From positions 62,001 through 126,000 of the forward strand of contig NZ_JACNMJ010000006.1 of assembly GCF_014526325.1 (NCBI RefSeq): 64,000 nt of DNA. The letters run 5' to 3'. Numbering within the stretch: the first letter of the stretch is position 1; each line of letters starts with the position of its first letter. Shown here piece by piece: positions 28,904 to 38,137 of this stretch. Position numbers and translations under genes: made by a program. A model generated the notes under the pieces. That model was not told where the DNA came from. It did no database searches and worked only from the letters and a program-made list of their open reading frames with translations. Source of the DNA: Psychroserpens algicola. GTDB taxonomy: Bacteria > Bacteroidota > Bacteroidia > Flavobacteriales > Flavobacteriaceae.

Positions 28904-31900
28904 ATGAAAACAAAGTTTAATGGAATTTTGACACTAATTCTAGTGTTCGCTGTGCAAATATGCTTTGCGCAAGAAAAATCGATTTCAGGGATCGTGTCTG
29001 ACGTATCAGGCCTACCCCTTCCTGGAGTTAACATTGTGGTGCAAGGAACCACAAATGGTACTCAAACTGACTTTGATGGGAAATACACCATCAATGCTAA
29101 CCAAGGAGATGTATTAGTATTCTCCTACGTAGGTTTGAAAAACCAATCTGTAACCGTCGGTGCTAACAACACCATAAATGTTACAATGCAGGAGGATGCC
29201 TCTGTGCTTGACGAGGTTATTGTAACTGCACAAGGTATTAGAAAAGAGAAAAAAGCATTAGGTTATGCTGTTTCTACTGTTTCTAGTGAAGATATAGAAC
29301 AAAAAGCAGATACCGATATTGGTAAAATTCTCCGTGGTAAAGCTGCAGGTGTTAGAATCACAGGAACTGGAGGTGTTTCAGGAAGTGGATCTAACATTAT
29401 TATTAGAGGTTTCTCTTCTATTACTGGTGGAAACCAACCGTTATTTATTGTTGACGGTGTTCCTTTTGATGGTTCTACAGGTGGAGCAAACCAATCTTCA
29501 AGTTCATCTGCCTTTCAATCTGGAAACGTTAGAAGTGGATTTGCAGATATAGACCCAAACAACATTGAGAGTGTTAGTATCTTAAAAGGTTTAAGTGCTA
29601 CAGCATTATATGGTGGAGAAGGACGAAATGGTGTAATCTTAATTACAACAAAATCAGGTAATGAAGCATCAAAAAAGACTGAAGTTACAGTTAGTCAATC
29701 TGTATTTTTTAATGAAATTAACTTGCCAGATTACCAAGACACTTATGGTGGTGGTTTCCAAAATGTGTATGGTCCTTTCTTTAGTAATTGGGGAGCACCA
29801 TTTAGTAGTCAAGAAACAATTGACAATGCATTTAGAACTATGCTCTTAAATAATTTTGGAGTTGAACCTTCAGTATTATTTCCTAACAGACCTGAGCTAG
29901 ATTCACCTACTGTTCCATACAGACCTATTGATAGCCAGGAAGATTTTTTCAGAACTGGAGTTATTTCTAATACATCTGTAACTGTTGCTGGTGGACTTGG
30001 AGATAAAGGAACGATTAGTTTAGCGTACAGTCATGTTGATGATGAATCTTTTATACCTGGAAACAGCTTAAATAGAAATAACTTTTCACTTGGTGGATCT
30101 TATAAAATGGATAACAAATTTACAGTAAGTGGTAAACTTAGTTTTGCTGTTACCGATTTAGTATCACCTTTTACTGATGCTTCTACTGGTAGTGATGTAT
30201 CAATTTCTACTGCAGGTACAGGTGGTATTGCATCTGTATGGAATGTACTATACGTACCACGTAGTGTTACCTTAGATACACCTTACCAACACCCTACAAC
30301 AGGTGAAAGTTTATGGTACAGAGGTGGAAACGATCGTATGAACCCACTTTGGGTAGTTGATAATACTAAAGATGAAAACAATACAAATAGAGTATTTGGT
30401 AACTTCATTACCTCTTATGATTTTACCGACTGGCTAAAGCTTAGTTACAGACTTGGTATTGATAACACTAATGACAGAACCATGAGAGTTATCAATAAAG
30501 GTGCTAATGATGGTATTCATCCAAATGGTTATTTACAAACGACATCGTCTAGATTTACTATTTGGGATCATTCATTATTAGCAAACATTGATGCTCAATT
30601 ATCTGAGGACTTTAATTTACAAGCTACTGTAGGTGCAACAACTCAAAGAAGAGAATTCACAAGAGATGGATCTGAAAGTAGAGACCAAATTATATTCGGT
30701 CTTCAAAATCACTTAAATTTTGTCAACTCAAGTACAATCATTGAAGGTACACTATTCGCTAGTAACAATACTGCATACCAACAATTTAGTGAAGAAAATA
30801 ATGCCGCATTATACGCTTCTGCAACTGTTGGGTACAAAAGTTTCTTATATCTTAATGCATCATTAAGAAATGAATGGACTTCTACCCTAGAAACAGAGAA
30901 TAGATCTCAGTTCTCACCAGGAATAAGTGCTTCATTTATTCCAACAAGTGCATTTGAAGGTATCCGATCTACTAATGGGTTAAACTATTTAAAGTTAAGA
31001 GCTGGTTACGGAACCTCTCCTGGTTTCCCTGGTCCTTATAATACAAGAGGTGTAACATCTTTAGTACCTAACGTTTTCCAAAATGCTGCTGGAAATGGAA
31101 CAACAACAACTAGTGTTCCTAACTTCTTACCAAACCCTGCATTAAAACCAGAATTATCAAAAGAATTCGAATTTGGTGTTGATGCAAGATTATTAGACAA
31201 TCGTGTTGGATTTGAATTTACATATTACAACAGAGATACTGAAGATCAAATTATCTTAAGACCTCTAGCACCTGAAACAGGATACACTAGTCAATTCACA
31301 AACATTGGTAATGTTATCAACAAAGGTTTTGAAATCACAGCTGATATCACACCTGTTAGAACTGATGACATCAACTGGAAAATCTCTGGTAGCTTCTCAC
31401 AAAACAAAAGTGAAGTGCAAGGTTTAGATGATGGTGAGCAAATTCTTTATGGTGGTATCTTTTCAACACCAGCTAACGCAGCAATCAATGGTGAGCAATT
31501 AGGTGTCATCTTCGGAACTCGTATATTAAGAGATGACGAAGGAAATCGTTTAGTTGATGAAAATGGATACTGGATTCAAGATCCTGAAAACGGAATCATC
31601 GGTGATCCAAACCCAGACTGGTTCTCAACTATCAATAATAGCTTTAGCTATAAAAACTGGACATTTAACATGCAGTGGGAATACCAAAGTGGTGGAGATA
31701 TTCTTGCAACTACTGTAGGTGCCTTAGTAGGTAGAGGTGTTGTTGGAGATTTTGATCGTTCTCAAGGAATCATCCTTCCTGGTGTACGTCAAAGTACTGG
31801 CTTACCAAATGATATTCAATTAACTGCTACTGAAGCTTATTTTAACAATATTGGTTTTGGTGTTGATGAATTATTAGTTTATGATGCATCTCATATCAGA

Positions 31901-32140
31901 TTAAGAGAAGCTTCTCTAAGCTACAATTTACCTAAAAAATGGTTAGACAAAACACCATTTGGAAACGTATCACTTACTTTAGCTGGTCAAAACCTTTTCG
32001 TTAGAGCATTCAATGTTCCTAAAGAAACTAATTATGATCCAGAGCTTAACAGTTTAGGTGTAGGGAATTCACAAGGGTTTGATTATCTTACATCTTGGAA
32101 TTCAAGAAGATATGGTATGAGCGTTAAAGTAACATTCTAA
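28904..32140 (+). CDS. SusC/RagA-family TonB-dependent outer-membrane transporter
   Basis: A 1078-residue receptor. The signal peptide (about 1-22) is followed by a carboxypeptidase-regulatory-like domain (about 25-105, GIVSDVSGLPLPGVNIVVQGT). A TonB-box-like VLDEVIVTAQG segment comes next, then the plug with LRGKAAGVRI and IIIRGFSS, and a large barrel ending MSVKVTF. It imports a ligand captured by the SusD partner encoded 12 bases downstream. No glycoside hydrolase, protease or sensor gene lies next to it, so the substrate is not evident. Confidence 0.96.
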   Translation: MKTKFNGILTLILVFAVQICFAQEKSISGIVSDVSGLPLPGVNIVVQGTTNGTQTDFDGKYTINANQGDVLVFSYVGLKNQSVTVGANNTINVTMQEDASVLDEVIVTAQGIRKEKKALGYAVSTVSSEDIEQKADTDIGKILRGKAAGVRITGTGGVSGSGSNIIIRGFSSITGGNQPLFIVDGVPFDGSTGGANQSSSSSAFQSGNVRSGFADIDPNNIESVSILKGLSATALYGGEGRNGVILITTKSGNEASKKTEVTVSQSVFFNEINLPDYQDTYGGGFQNVYGPFFSNWGAPFSSQETIDNAFRTMLLNNFGVEPSVLFPNRPELDSPTVPYRPIDSQEDFFRTGVISNTSVTVAGGLGDKGTISLAYSHVDDESFIPGNSLNRNNFSLGGSYKMDNKFTVSGKLSFAVTDLVSPFTDASTGSDVSISTAGTGGIASVWNVLYVPRSVTLDTPYQHPTTGESLWYRGGNDRMNPLWVVDNTKDENNTNRVFGNFITSYDFTDWLKLSYRLGIDNTNDRTMRVINKGANDGIHPNGYLQTTSSRFTIWDHSLLANIDAQLSEDFNLQATVGATTQRREFTRDGSESRDQIIFGLQNHLNFVNSSTIIEGTLFASNNTAYQQFSEENNAALYASATVGYKSFLYLNASLRNEWTSTLETENRSQFSPGISASFIPTSAFEGIRSTNGLNYLKLRAGYGTSPGFPGPYNTRGVTSLVPNVFQNAAGNGTTTTSVPNFLPNPALKPELSKEFEFGVDARLLDNRVGFEFTYYNRDTEDQIILRPLAPETGYTSQFTNIGNVINKGFEITADITPVRTDDINWKISGSFSQNKSEVQGLDDGEQILYGGIFSTPANAAINGEQLGVIFGTRILRDDEGNRLVDENGYWIQDPENGIIGDPNPDWFSTINNSFSYKNWTFNMQWEYQSGGDILATTVGALVGRGVVGDFDRSQGIILPGVRQSTGLPNDIQLTATEAYFNNIGFGVDELLVYDASHIRLREASLSYNLPKKWLDKTPFGNVSLTLAGQNLFVRAFNVPKETNYDPELNSLGVGNSQGFDYLTSWNSRRYGMSVKVTF

Positions 32141-32152
32141 AAAAAGAAAACA

Positions 32153-33823
32153 ATGAAAAAAATAAATATTAAAATATTTTGGGCGTTATCACTGATTTTA
32201 TTCATATCATGTGAAACAACAGAATTAGATTTGTTAGTTGACCCTAACTTACCTTCTGCTGAAAGCCTAGACCCAGATACAAATTTAAATTTTGTAGCAT
32301 ATAGCTTATCAGAATTTTTTGAAGAAGCTACCGAAGCAGGTGGAGAAGCTGTACGTTTAGAGTACATGTTTGACACTTATCAGGTAAACTTCAACAATGC
32401 TAATGTTAACCTGAGTGGCATGTGGACAATCGCATACACTGATATCCTTAACGAAATTAGCAAAATTGAACCTACTCTTATTGAAACAGGAAGAGTTCAA
32501 CATTTAGGAATATTAAAAATAATGCGAGCGTATACATTGATGACACTTGTAGATTATTTTGGTGATGTTCCTTACTCAGATGCATTAAATGGAGGAGACA
32601 ACTTCCCAACTGTTGATGCTGGATCTGATGTATATACTCAAGCTTTTAATGATTTAAATGATGCTTTAGTTGATTTTAGTAATATTGACGATGATTTAAC
32701 ACCAGACGCTTCAGATTTATTCTACGGCGGAGATGTTAGCAAATGGACACGTCTAGCTAATAGTTTAAAGTTAAAATATCATTTATCTAGACGATTAGTT
32801 GATGAAGCTGGTGCTACTGCTGGTATTGCTGCCATTTTGATGGAAGATAATTTTATCTCTGACAGTTCAGATGATTTCTTCTGGCAAGCTGGAACATCAA
32901 ATAACCCACAAAGTAAGCACCAATATTATGTTGAAGAGTATGAAGCAGCTAATACAGGTGAGTATATTCCTAACTACTTAGCTTGGGCTTTAACAGAAGA
33001 AAAAGGAATTGATGATCCAAGACTGAGATACTACATCTACAGACAAGTGAGTGCTTTCCCTTCTGATCCAGCTGTATTAAACAATGAGATTGATTGCTGG
33101 AATGATCCACGACCTGACACTTACGCTCCTATTGATGCAATATCTGCAGTTCCGTTACCATTCTGTTCTCTTTTTGATAGAGGTGATGGATATTGGGGAA
33201 GAGATCATTCTGAAAATGATGGTATTCCACCTGATAATGATAAAAGAATGACATTTGGTACGTATCCAGCTGGAGGTATTTTTGATGACGGACAAGCTTC
33301 TGGTATTGATGCCGGAGATGGACTAAATGGTGCAGGAATCTGGCCAATAATGATGAATTCATTTGTATACTTTATGAGAGCTGAAGCTGCTATCTACTTA
33401 GGAACTACTGATGATCCTCGTGCTATGCTTGAAGAAGGTGTTAGAAATTCTATATCAACTGTGATGGGAACACTTCCTAATCCAGGTTCTTTTGACAATG
33501 TACCTGACAGTGGTGATGTTGATGATTACGTAGCTGAAGTTTTATCTTTATATGATGCTGCTACAGGACCAGACGAAAGAATGGCTGTAATTGCTAAAGA
33601 ATACTGGATTGCTATGTATGGTAATGGTGTTGAAGGTTACAACCTTTACAGAAGAACTGGTACTCCTATCAATTTACAACCTACATATTTAGGTACAGGA
33701 GAATTCCCTAGATCATTTTTATATCCAAGTGTATCTGTAGATAGAAACCCGAACATCAATCAAAAACCTGGTTTAGGTGTACAAGTATTTTGGGATAATA
33801 ACCCTGCAGGTTTCATTCAATAA
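32153..33823 (+). CDS. SusD/RagB-family nutrient-binding lipoprotein
   Basis: A 556-residue surface lipoprotein that acts as the lid of the SusC transporter. The lipobox LFISC places the lipidated Cys at residue 20. The helical TPR-like SusD scaffold is recognisable, including ILKIMRAYTLMTLVDYFGDVPYSDAL (about 121-146), a diagnostic SusD stretch, and the C-terminal ERMAVIAKEYWIAMYGNGVEGYNLYRRTG. It is rich in Asp, as expected for a surface ligand-binding protein. Co-transcription with SusC is near certain from the 12-base gap. Confidence 0.95.
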   Translation: MKKINIKIFWALSLILFISCETTELDLLVDPNLPSAESLDPDTNLNFVAYSLSEFFEEATEAGGEAVRLEYMFDTYQVNFNNANVNLSGMWTIAYTDILNEISKIEPTLIETGRVQHLGILKIMRAYTLMTLVDYFGDVPYSDALNGGDNFPTVDAGSDVYTQAFNDLNDALVDFSNIDDDLTPDASDLFYGGDVSKWTRLANSLKLKYHLSRRLVDEAGATAGIAAILMEDNFISDSSDDFFWQAGTSNNPQSKHQYYVEEYEAANTGEYIPNYLAWALTEEKGIDDPRLRYYIYRQVSAFPSDPAVLNNEIDCWNDPRPDTYAPIDAISAVPLPFCSLFDRGDGYWGRDHSENDGIPPDNDKRMTFGTYPAGGIFDDGQASGIDAGDGLNGAGIWPIMMNSFVYFMRAEAAIYLGTTDDPRAMLEEGVRNSISTVMGTLPNPGSFDNVPDSGDVDDYVAEVLSLYDAATGPDERMAVIAKEYWIAMYGNGVEGYNLYRRTGTPINLQPTYLGTGEFPRSFLYPSVSVDRNPNINQKPGLGVQVFWDNNPAGFIQ

Positions 33824-33834
33824 AAAATTAAATT

Positions 33835-34734
33835 ATGAAAAATAGAATATTAAAAACAATTTTTATGTCTGTGCTCATTTCAGTAGGAATTACTGGATGC
33901 TCAGATGATGACAAATTACCTGTTGATTTCGATGATCTTAATGTGACAGGTCAGCCATTTGCAACAGAAATTAGTTCTGAAGGTTCAACTAACATCAATA
34001 AGTTAGATCCAGCCTCTTCTAGTTTCTCAAAGACATACCAACTATTTTCTTTAGATGATGGCTTTGACGTTACAAATTTATCAGTATTTGTAAGTTTTGC
34101 AGGATTAACAACAACTGCAGACGAAGCTTTACTGTATTCAATTGATCCATCAAGTTTTGATAATGGTGGTACAAATCCTGAAGTAACAATTAATTATAAC
34201 GGAGCTGATATTTTAGCTGCGCTAAGCTTACCACAAACAGCCTTAGAAGGTGGTGATGTGTTTAGCTATAGATTAGCGTTTACTAATGAAGATGGCACCT
34301 TTAGTGATGTTAGTGCTAACTTTGATAATCAGTCTGCTGATCATACATTTGGATCTACTGTAGTTTGTATCGCTCCTCCTCCAGCAGGAACATGGTCGGT
34401 AGATATGGCCGATTCTTATGGTGATGGATGGCAACCACTTACCGGAGATGGTGGTGGACCAGGAATTATCATTACTTTAAATACTGGAGAAGTGATTGAG
34501 TTAGGACTTTGTACACCATACGAAGATCCTGGTTATGACTGTGTTCCAGAATTTAGTAGTGGTACTCAAACTTTTGAAATTCCTGAAGGAACTGAATCTG
34601 CCGATTTCTTTTTCGCTGGTGATTTCTGGGGAGAAATGTCATTCCAGATTTATGCACCTAGTGGTAACTTAGTAGCATCTGGTGCTGCTGGAGCTTCTGC
34701 TGGTCCAATTGCAATTAATTTATGTAATGAATAA
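33835..34734 (+). CDS. Surface lipoprotein of the SusC-SusD operon, function unknown
   Basis: A 299-residue lipoprotein with Cys22 in ITGC followed directly by SDDDK. That matches the lipoprotein export signal described for flavobacteria (an acidic run after the Cys), so the protein probably faces outward. The C-terminal part carries DSYGDGWQPLTGDGGG (about 193-208), a pattern seen in flavobacterial adhesin-like modules, and four nearby cysteines. It starts 11 bases after SusD and is followed by a terminator, so it is the third operon gene. It is likely an accessory ligand-binding protein; no enzyme motif is visible. Confidence 0.72.
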   Translation: MKNRILKTIFMSVLISVGITGCSDDDKLPVDFDDLNVTGQPFATEISSEGSTNINKLDPASSSFSKTYQLFSLDDGFDVTNLSVFVSFAGLTTTADEALLYSIDPSSFDNGGTNPEVTINYNGADILAALSLPQTALEGGDVFSYRLAFTNEDGTFSDVSANFDNQSADHTFGSTVVCIAPPPAGTWSVDMADSYGDGWQPLTGDGGGPGIIITLNTGEVIELGLCTPYEDPGYDCVPEFSSGTQTFEIPEGTESADFFFAGDFWGEMSFQIYAPSGNLVASGAAGASAGPIAINLCNE

Positions 34735-34757
34735 TATCGTTCATTTTAAATAAGCTT

Positions 34758-34787
34758 AAAAAGCCTCTTTCATATAAGAGGCTTTTT
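34758..34787 (+). terminator. Terminator of the SusC-SusD operon
   Basis: AAAAAGCCTCTT (34758-34769) pairs perfectly with AAGAGGCTTTTT (34776-34787) around TCATAT, followed by more T residues. It is a canonical intrinsic terminator 24 bases after the lipoprotein stop. Confidence 0.9.
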
Positions 34788-34841
34788 TTATTTTTATTCT
34801 TTACGATTTAACTACAAAACACTTCTCAATTATAGAAATGT

Positions 34842-34849
34842 TACATTTG
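34842..34849 (+). promoter_or_regulatory. Possible -7 box of the arylsulfotransferase-like gene
   Basis: TACATTTG matches TAnnTTTG and would give a leader of about 17 bases before the ATG at 34873. It follows the SusC-operon terminator. No upstream TTG is seen at the usual spacing. Confidence 0.45.
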
Positions 34850-34872
34850 TTAAACTGCTTAAAACTGTAATT

Positions 34873-36516
34873 ATGATAAAAAAGCTACTGTTTGGTTTTT
34901 CACTATTTATCTCTAGCTTAAGTGTTGCTCAAAATACTGTAGGAACTGTTTCTATAACTGAAGAAGCTTTTGAAGCTTATACGCTTATTAGCATTCACAC
35001 GAAAGCTTACCTCATTAATAATTGTGGTGAAGTAATTAACGAATGGAATAGTTCTTATTTACCCGGAAATGCTGTATACCTTTTACCCAACGGAAATTTG
35101 CTTAGAGCCGGTCGACTAGAAGACGGAAGTAGCAACATTATATTTGGAGGTTTAGGTGGTATTATTGAACTGTTTGATTGGGACGGAAATATTATATGGT
35201 CATACACTTACAGTACCAATGAATTCAGACAGCATCATGATGTATTTCCAATGACAAATGGCAACATATTAATTCTTGCAGCTACTGTACTTACTGAAGC
35301 TGAGGCTATAGCTGCTGGAAGAGATCCAAATTTATTAAGTCAAAGCAGACTTTTTAACGAACAAATAATTGAAGTTGAACCCATTGGCGCCAATCAAGGT
35401 AATATTGTTTGGGAATGGAACTTTAAAGATCATCTAATTCAAGATTTTGACAATACTAAAGCTAACTTTGGAGATGTTGCTTTAACTCCTGGAAAGCTGG
35501 ACATCAACTTTTTAAATGGTGGCAATGGTGGTTCAAACTGGCTGCATGTTAATTCAATTCAATACGATCAAAATCTAGATCAAATTGTAATCAGTTCACG
35601 TAATTTGAGTGAAATTTATATCATCGACCATTCTACAACTACTGCAGAAGCTGCAACAGATTCTGGTGGTAATTATGGACGTGGCGGAGATTTTTTATAT
35701 CGGTGGGGAAATCCTCAGGCATATCGTCAAGGTTCTGAGACAGACCGAGTTTTATACGGACAACATTATCCGCATTATATCCCAGATGGTCTGAATGACG
35801 CTGGAAAACTTATGATTTTTAATAATGGTAATGGAAGAACTCCAGAATATTCTGAAGTTCTCATAGTAAATCCACCTACATCCTCTCCCGGATTTTACAG
35901 CTACACTACCAATACAGCATACGGACCAACATCTAGTGATTATTCCTACTCTGACCAATCTACGGATCCTTCAGAGTTTTACTCCTCTATTTTGAGTAGT
36001 GCGCAACGTTTACCCAACGGCAACACATTAGTTTGCGAAGGCAGATTTGGAGAAATTTTTGAAATTGATGACAACGAAAATATTGTTTGGGAATACATAA
36101 ACCCTATCGATGGCGTAGATGGAACGGCTAGTATGCAAGGAGGCGAAAGACCAAGTATTAATTCTTTATTTAGAGCAACAAAATATGCTCCTGATTTCCC
36201 AGCATTTGCAGGAAGAGACCTCAGCCCTAGTCCTCCACTTGAGTTTAACCCTAATATTACAGCGTGTCAAAACTTAAGCACTACAGATATTGATATAAGT
36301 TCTATTTCTCTTTATCCTAATCCAGCATCCGATTACATCCATATCACATCACAATATCCTGTAGATAAATTGGAGTTGTATTCCGTTTTAGGCAAGAAAG
36401 TTCATGAGGTGACATTAAGTAATTCTATAGATGTTTCCGCAGTAAAATCTGGAGTATATTTTTTACAAATACATTTTAAACATAAACGCATAAGTAAAAA
36501 AATAATCAAGCATTAG
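34873..36516 (+). CDS. Arylsulfotransferase-like protein with type IX sorting domain
   Basis: A 547-residue secreted protein. After a signal peptide (about 1-19, ending SVAQ) comes a beta-propeller-type arylsulfotransferase region with QHHDV, WLHVNSIQYDQNLDQIVISSR and QHYPHYIPDG. These resemble the active-site His segments and repeat pattern of bacterial ASST enzymes, which move sulfate between phenolic compounds. The last 70 residues (478-547, SLYPNPASDYIHI to KKIIKH) are a type A sorting domain for the type IX secretion system, so the product should be exported to the surface or medium. ASST of enterobacteria is periplasmic and disulfide-assisted, so activity here is unproven. Confidence 0.8.
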   Translation: MIKKLLFGFSLFISSLSVAQNTVGTVSITEEAFEAYTLISIHTKAYLINNCGEVINEWNSSYLPGNAVYLLPNGNLLRAGRLEDGSSNIIFGGLGGIIELFDWDGNIIWSYTYSTNEFRQHHDVFPMTNGNILILAATVLTEAEAIAAGRDPNLLSQSRLFNEQIIEVEPIGANQGNIVWEWNFKDHLIQDFDNTKANFGDVALTPGKLDINFLNGGNGGSNWLHVNSIQYDQNLDQIVISSRNLSEIYIIDHSTTTAEAATDSGGNYGRGGDFLYRWGNPQAYRQGSETDRVLYGQHYPHYIPDGLNDAGKLMIFNNGNGRTPEYSEVLIVNPPTSSPGFYSYTTNTAYGPTSSDYSYSDQSTDPSEFYSSILSSAQRLPNGNTLVCEGRFGEIFEIDDNENIVWEYINPIDGVDGTASMQGGERPSINSLFRATKYAPDFPAFAGRDLSPSPPLEFNPNITACQNLSTTDIDISSISLYPNPASDYIHITSQYPVDKLELYSVLGKKVHEVTLSNSIDVSAVKSGVYFLQIHFKHKRISKKIIKH

Positions 36517-36534
36517 TACTATACAGAATTGATT

Positions 36535-36562
36535 AAAACCATTCTAAAAGTAGAATGGTTTT
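36535..36562 (+). terminator. Terminator after the arylsulfotransferase-like gene
   Basis: AAAACCATTCT (36535-36545) pairs perfectly with AGAATGGTTTT (36552-36562) around AAAAGT and is followed by more T residues. It lies 18 bases after the stop codon and 16 bases before rlmB. Confidence 0.88.
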
Positions 36563-36566
36563 TTTA

Positions 36567-36574
36567 TACCTTTG
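36567..36574 (+). promoter_or_regulatory. -7 box abutting the rlmB start
   Basis: TACCTTTG is a perfect TAnnTTTG box ending 4 bases before the ATG at 36579. The transcript would begin at or within a few bases of the start codon. No TTG is seen 17-23 bases upstream, where the terminator stem lies. Confidence 0.5.
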
Positions 36575-36578
36575 AGCC

Positions 36579-37313
36579 ATGGAAAAAGAAACTACCATTT
36601 TTGGTATTAGAGCAGTTATTGAAGCTATTAAATCTGGTGAAAATATTGACAAAATATTTTTACAGAAAGGGCTTAGAGGTGAGTTATTTTCAGAACTAGA
36701 GCAACTCTTAAAAAAAGAACGCTTGAATAGTTCTTATGTTCCTGTTGAAAAACTAAACAGACTATCTAAAAAGAACCATCAAGGCGCTATTGCTCAAATT
36801 GCACCAATTACTTTTCACAGCATTGAAAACTTAGTAACTAAGGTTATAGAATCTGGAAAAACGCCTTTATTTCTATTATTAGATCAACTAAGTGATGTTC
36901 GTAATTTTGGTGCTATTGTTCGCACGGCTGAATGTACTGGTGTTTCGGGTATTATAATTCAGAAAAAAGGAGGTGCTCCAGTAAATGGAGACGCCATTAA
37001 AACCAGTGCTGGTGCGCTTTTTAAAATGCCTATTTGCAAAGTAGATCATATTAAAGACGCTGTGTTTTACATGCAAGCCAGTGGAATAAAGGTCATTGCT
37101 GCTACCGAAAAAACTGATAACACCATCTATGATGTTTCTTTTACCGAACCATGTGCCATAATAATGGGTTCTGAAGGAAAAGGGATTAATCCTTCTGTCT
37201 TAAAAGTGGTAGATGAAAAAGCAAAACTTCCGTTACTTGGCGAGATAGAATCTTTAAACGTTTCTGTAGCTTGTGGTGCATTTTTATATGAAGCTATAAG
37301 ACAACGTCGCTAA
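36579..37313 (+). CDS. rlmB: 23S rRNA (guanosine-2'-O)-methyltransferase, RlmB type
   Basis: A 244-residue SpoU-family enzyme that methylates the ribose of G2251 (E. coli numbering) in the peptidyl transferase loop. An N-terminal substrate-binding domain (about 1-80) precedes the knotted SPOUT domain. The motifs are VRNFGAIVRTAE (about 107-118), IIMGSEGKGI (about 194-203) and LNVSVACGAFLYEA (about 227-240). It overlaps the convergent rhomboid gene by four bases (CTAA). Confidence 0.93.
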   Translation: MEKETTIFGIRAVIEAIKSGENIDKIFLQKGLRGELFSELEQLLKKERLNSSYVPVEKLNRLSKKNHQGAIAQIAPITFHSIENLVTKVIESGKTPLFLLLDQLSDVRNFGAIVRTAECTGVSGIIIQKKGGAPVNGDAIKTSAGALFKMPICKVDHIKDAVFYMQASGIKVIAATEKTDNTIYDVSFTEPCAIIMGSEGKGINPSVLKVVDEKAKLPLLGEIESLNVSVACGAFLYEAIRQRR

Positions 37314-38056
37314 TCTTTATTCTCCTTAAACGTATACGTAATATTAGGATGTTGTTCTTCGGAAAGTGGCTCCTCCTCTACTTCGGGCTCAATGTTTTCA
37401 ATAAAATTTCCATCTTCATCAAAATGTTTGAGAAATGGATCATCATCTTCATTATAATCGGGCTGTTGCCATACATAGCGTTCAGGCTTAGCGATTGCTT
37501 TTCTGAATATTAGTGCAAATATAAATCCTGAAATAAGACCGCCTAAATGACCTTCCCAAGACATTCCTTCTTTAACAGGAAATGCATACCAAATCATACT
37601 TCCGTAGAGAAAAACGATAATTAAAGATAGAGCCACTAATCTGTAATGCTTTGCAAAAATGCCTTTAAAGAAAATAAAACTCACTAAAACATATACCAAT
37701 CCGCTGGCACCAATATGGTTAGCTGGTCGCCCAATAATCCATGTAAATAAACCAGAAAGTAATATGCCATAGAGAATTACTTTCCATGAGATTTTTCGAT
37801 AGAAATAAAATAAGGCTACAGACAGTATAAACAGAGGAATACTATTATGATACAAATGTTCTATATCGGAATGGATAAACGGACTTGTAATTATTCCTAG
37901 AAGACCTTCAAGCTTTTGAGGGTAAACACCTAATCGCTTAATGGACGGAAAAAAGCGTACCTGTATCCAAAATACAATCCATATAGAAAGTACAAAAAAC
38001 AAAGGATAAGCAATGACTCCTGTAGAATATCTAAATTGCTGTTGATTATTACTCAT
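37310..38056 (-). CDS. Rhomboid-family intramembrane serine protease
   Basis: A 248-residue inner-membrane protease with about six hydrophobic helices. The catalytic pair is present: Ser118 in GASG (116-119) and His170 in EGHLGG. The upstream HLYHN element (67-71) matches the conserved His/Asn region of helix 2. A charged cytoplasmic-type tail rich in Glu and Asp follows from about residue 195. Substrates cannot be predicted. It is divergent from rarA and convergent with rlmB, sharing a four-base stop overlap. Confidence 0.9.
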   Translation of the reverse strand: MSNNQQQFRYSTGVIAYPLFFVLSIWIVFWIQVRFFPSIKRLGVYPQKLEGLLGIITSPFIHSDIEHLYHNSIPLFILSVALFYFYRKISWKVILYGILLSGLFTWIIGRPANHIGASGLVYVLVSFIFFKGIFAKHYRLVALSLIIVFLYGSMIWYAFPVKEGMSWEGHLGGLISGFIFALIFRKAIAKPERYVWQQPDYNEDDDPFLKHFDEDGNFIENIEPEVEEEPLSEEQHPNITYTFKENKD

Positions 38057-38137
38057 ATTAAAAACTTAATTAGCAAATTGCTCTCCATTTATCAAAACTA
38101 TGAAATATTGTCACATCGTTTTTTGTAATTTTACATT

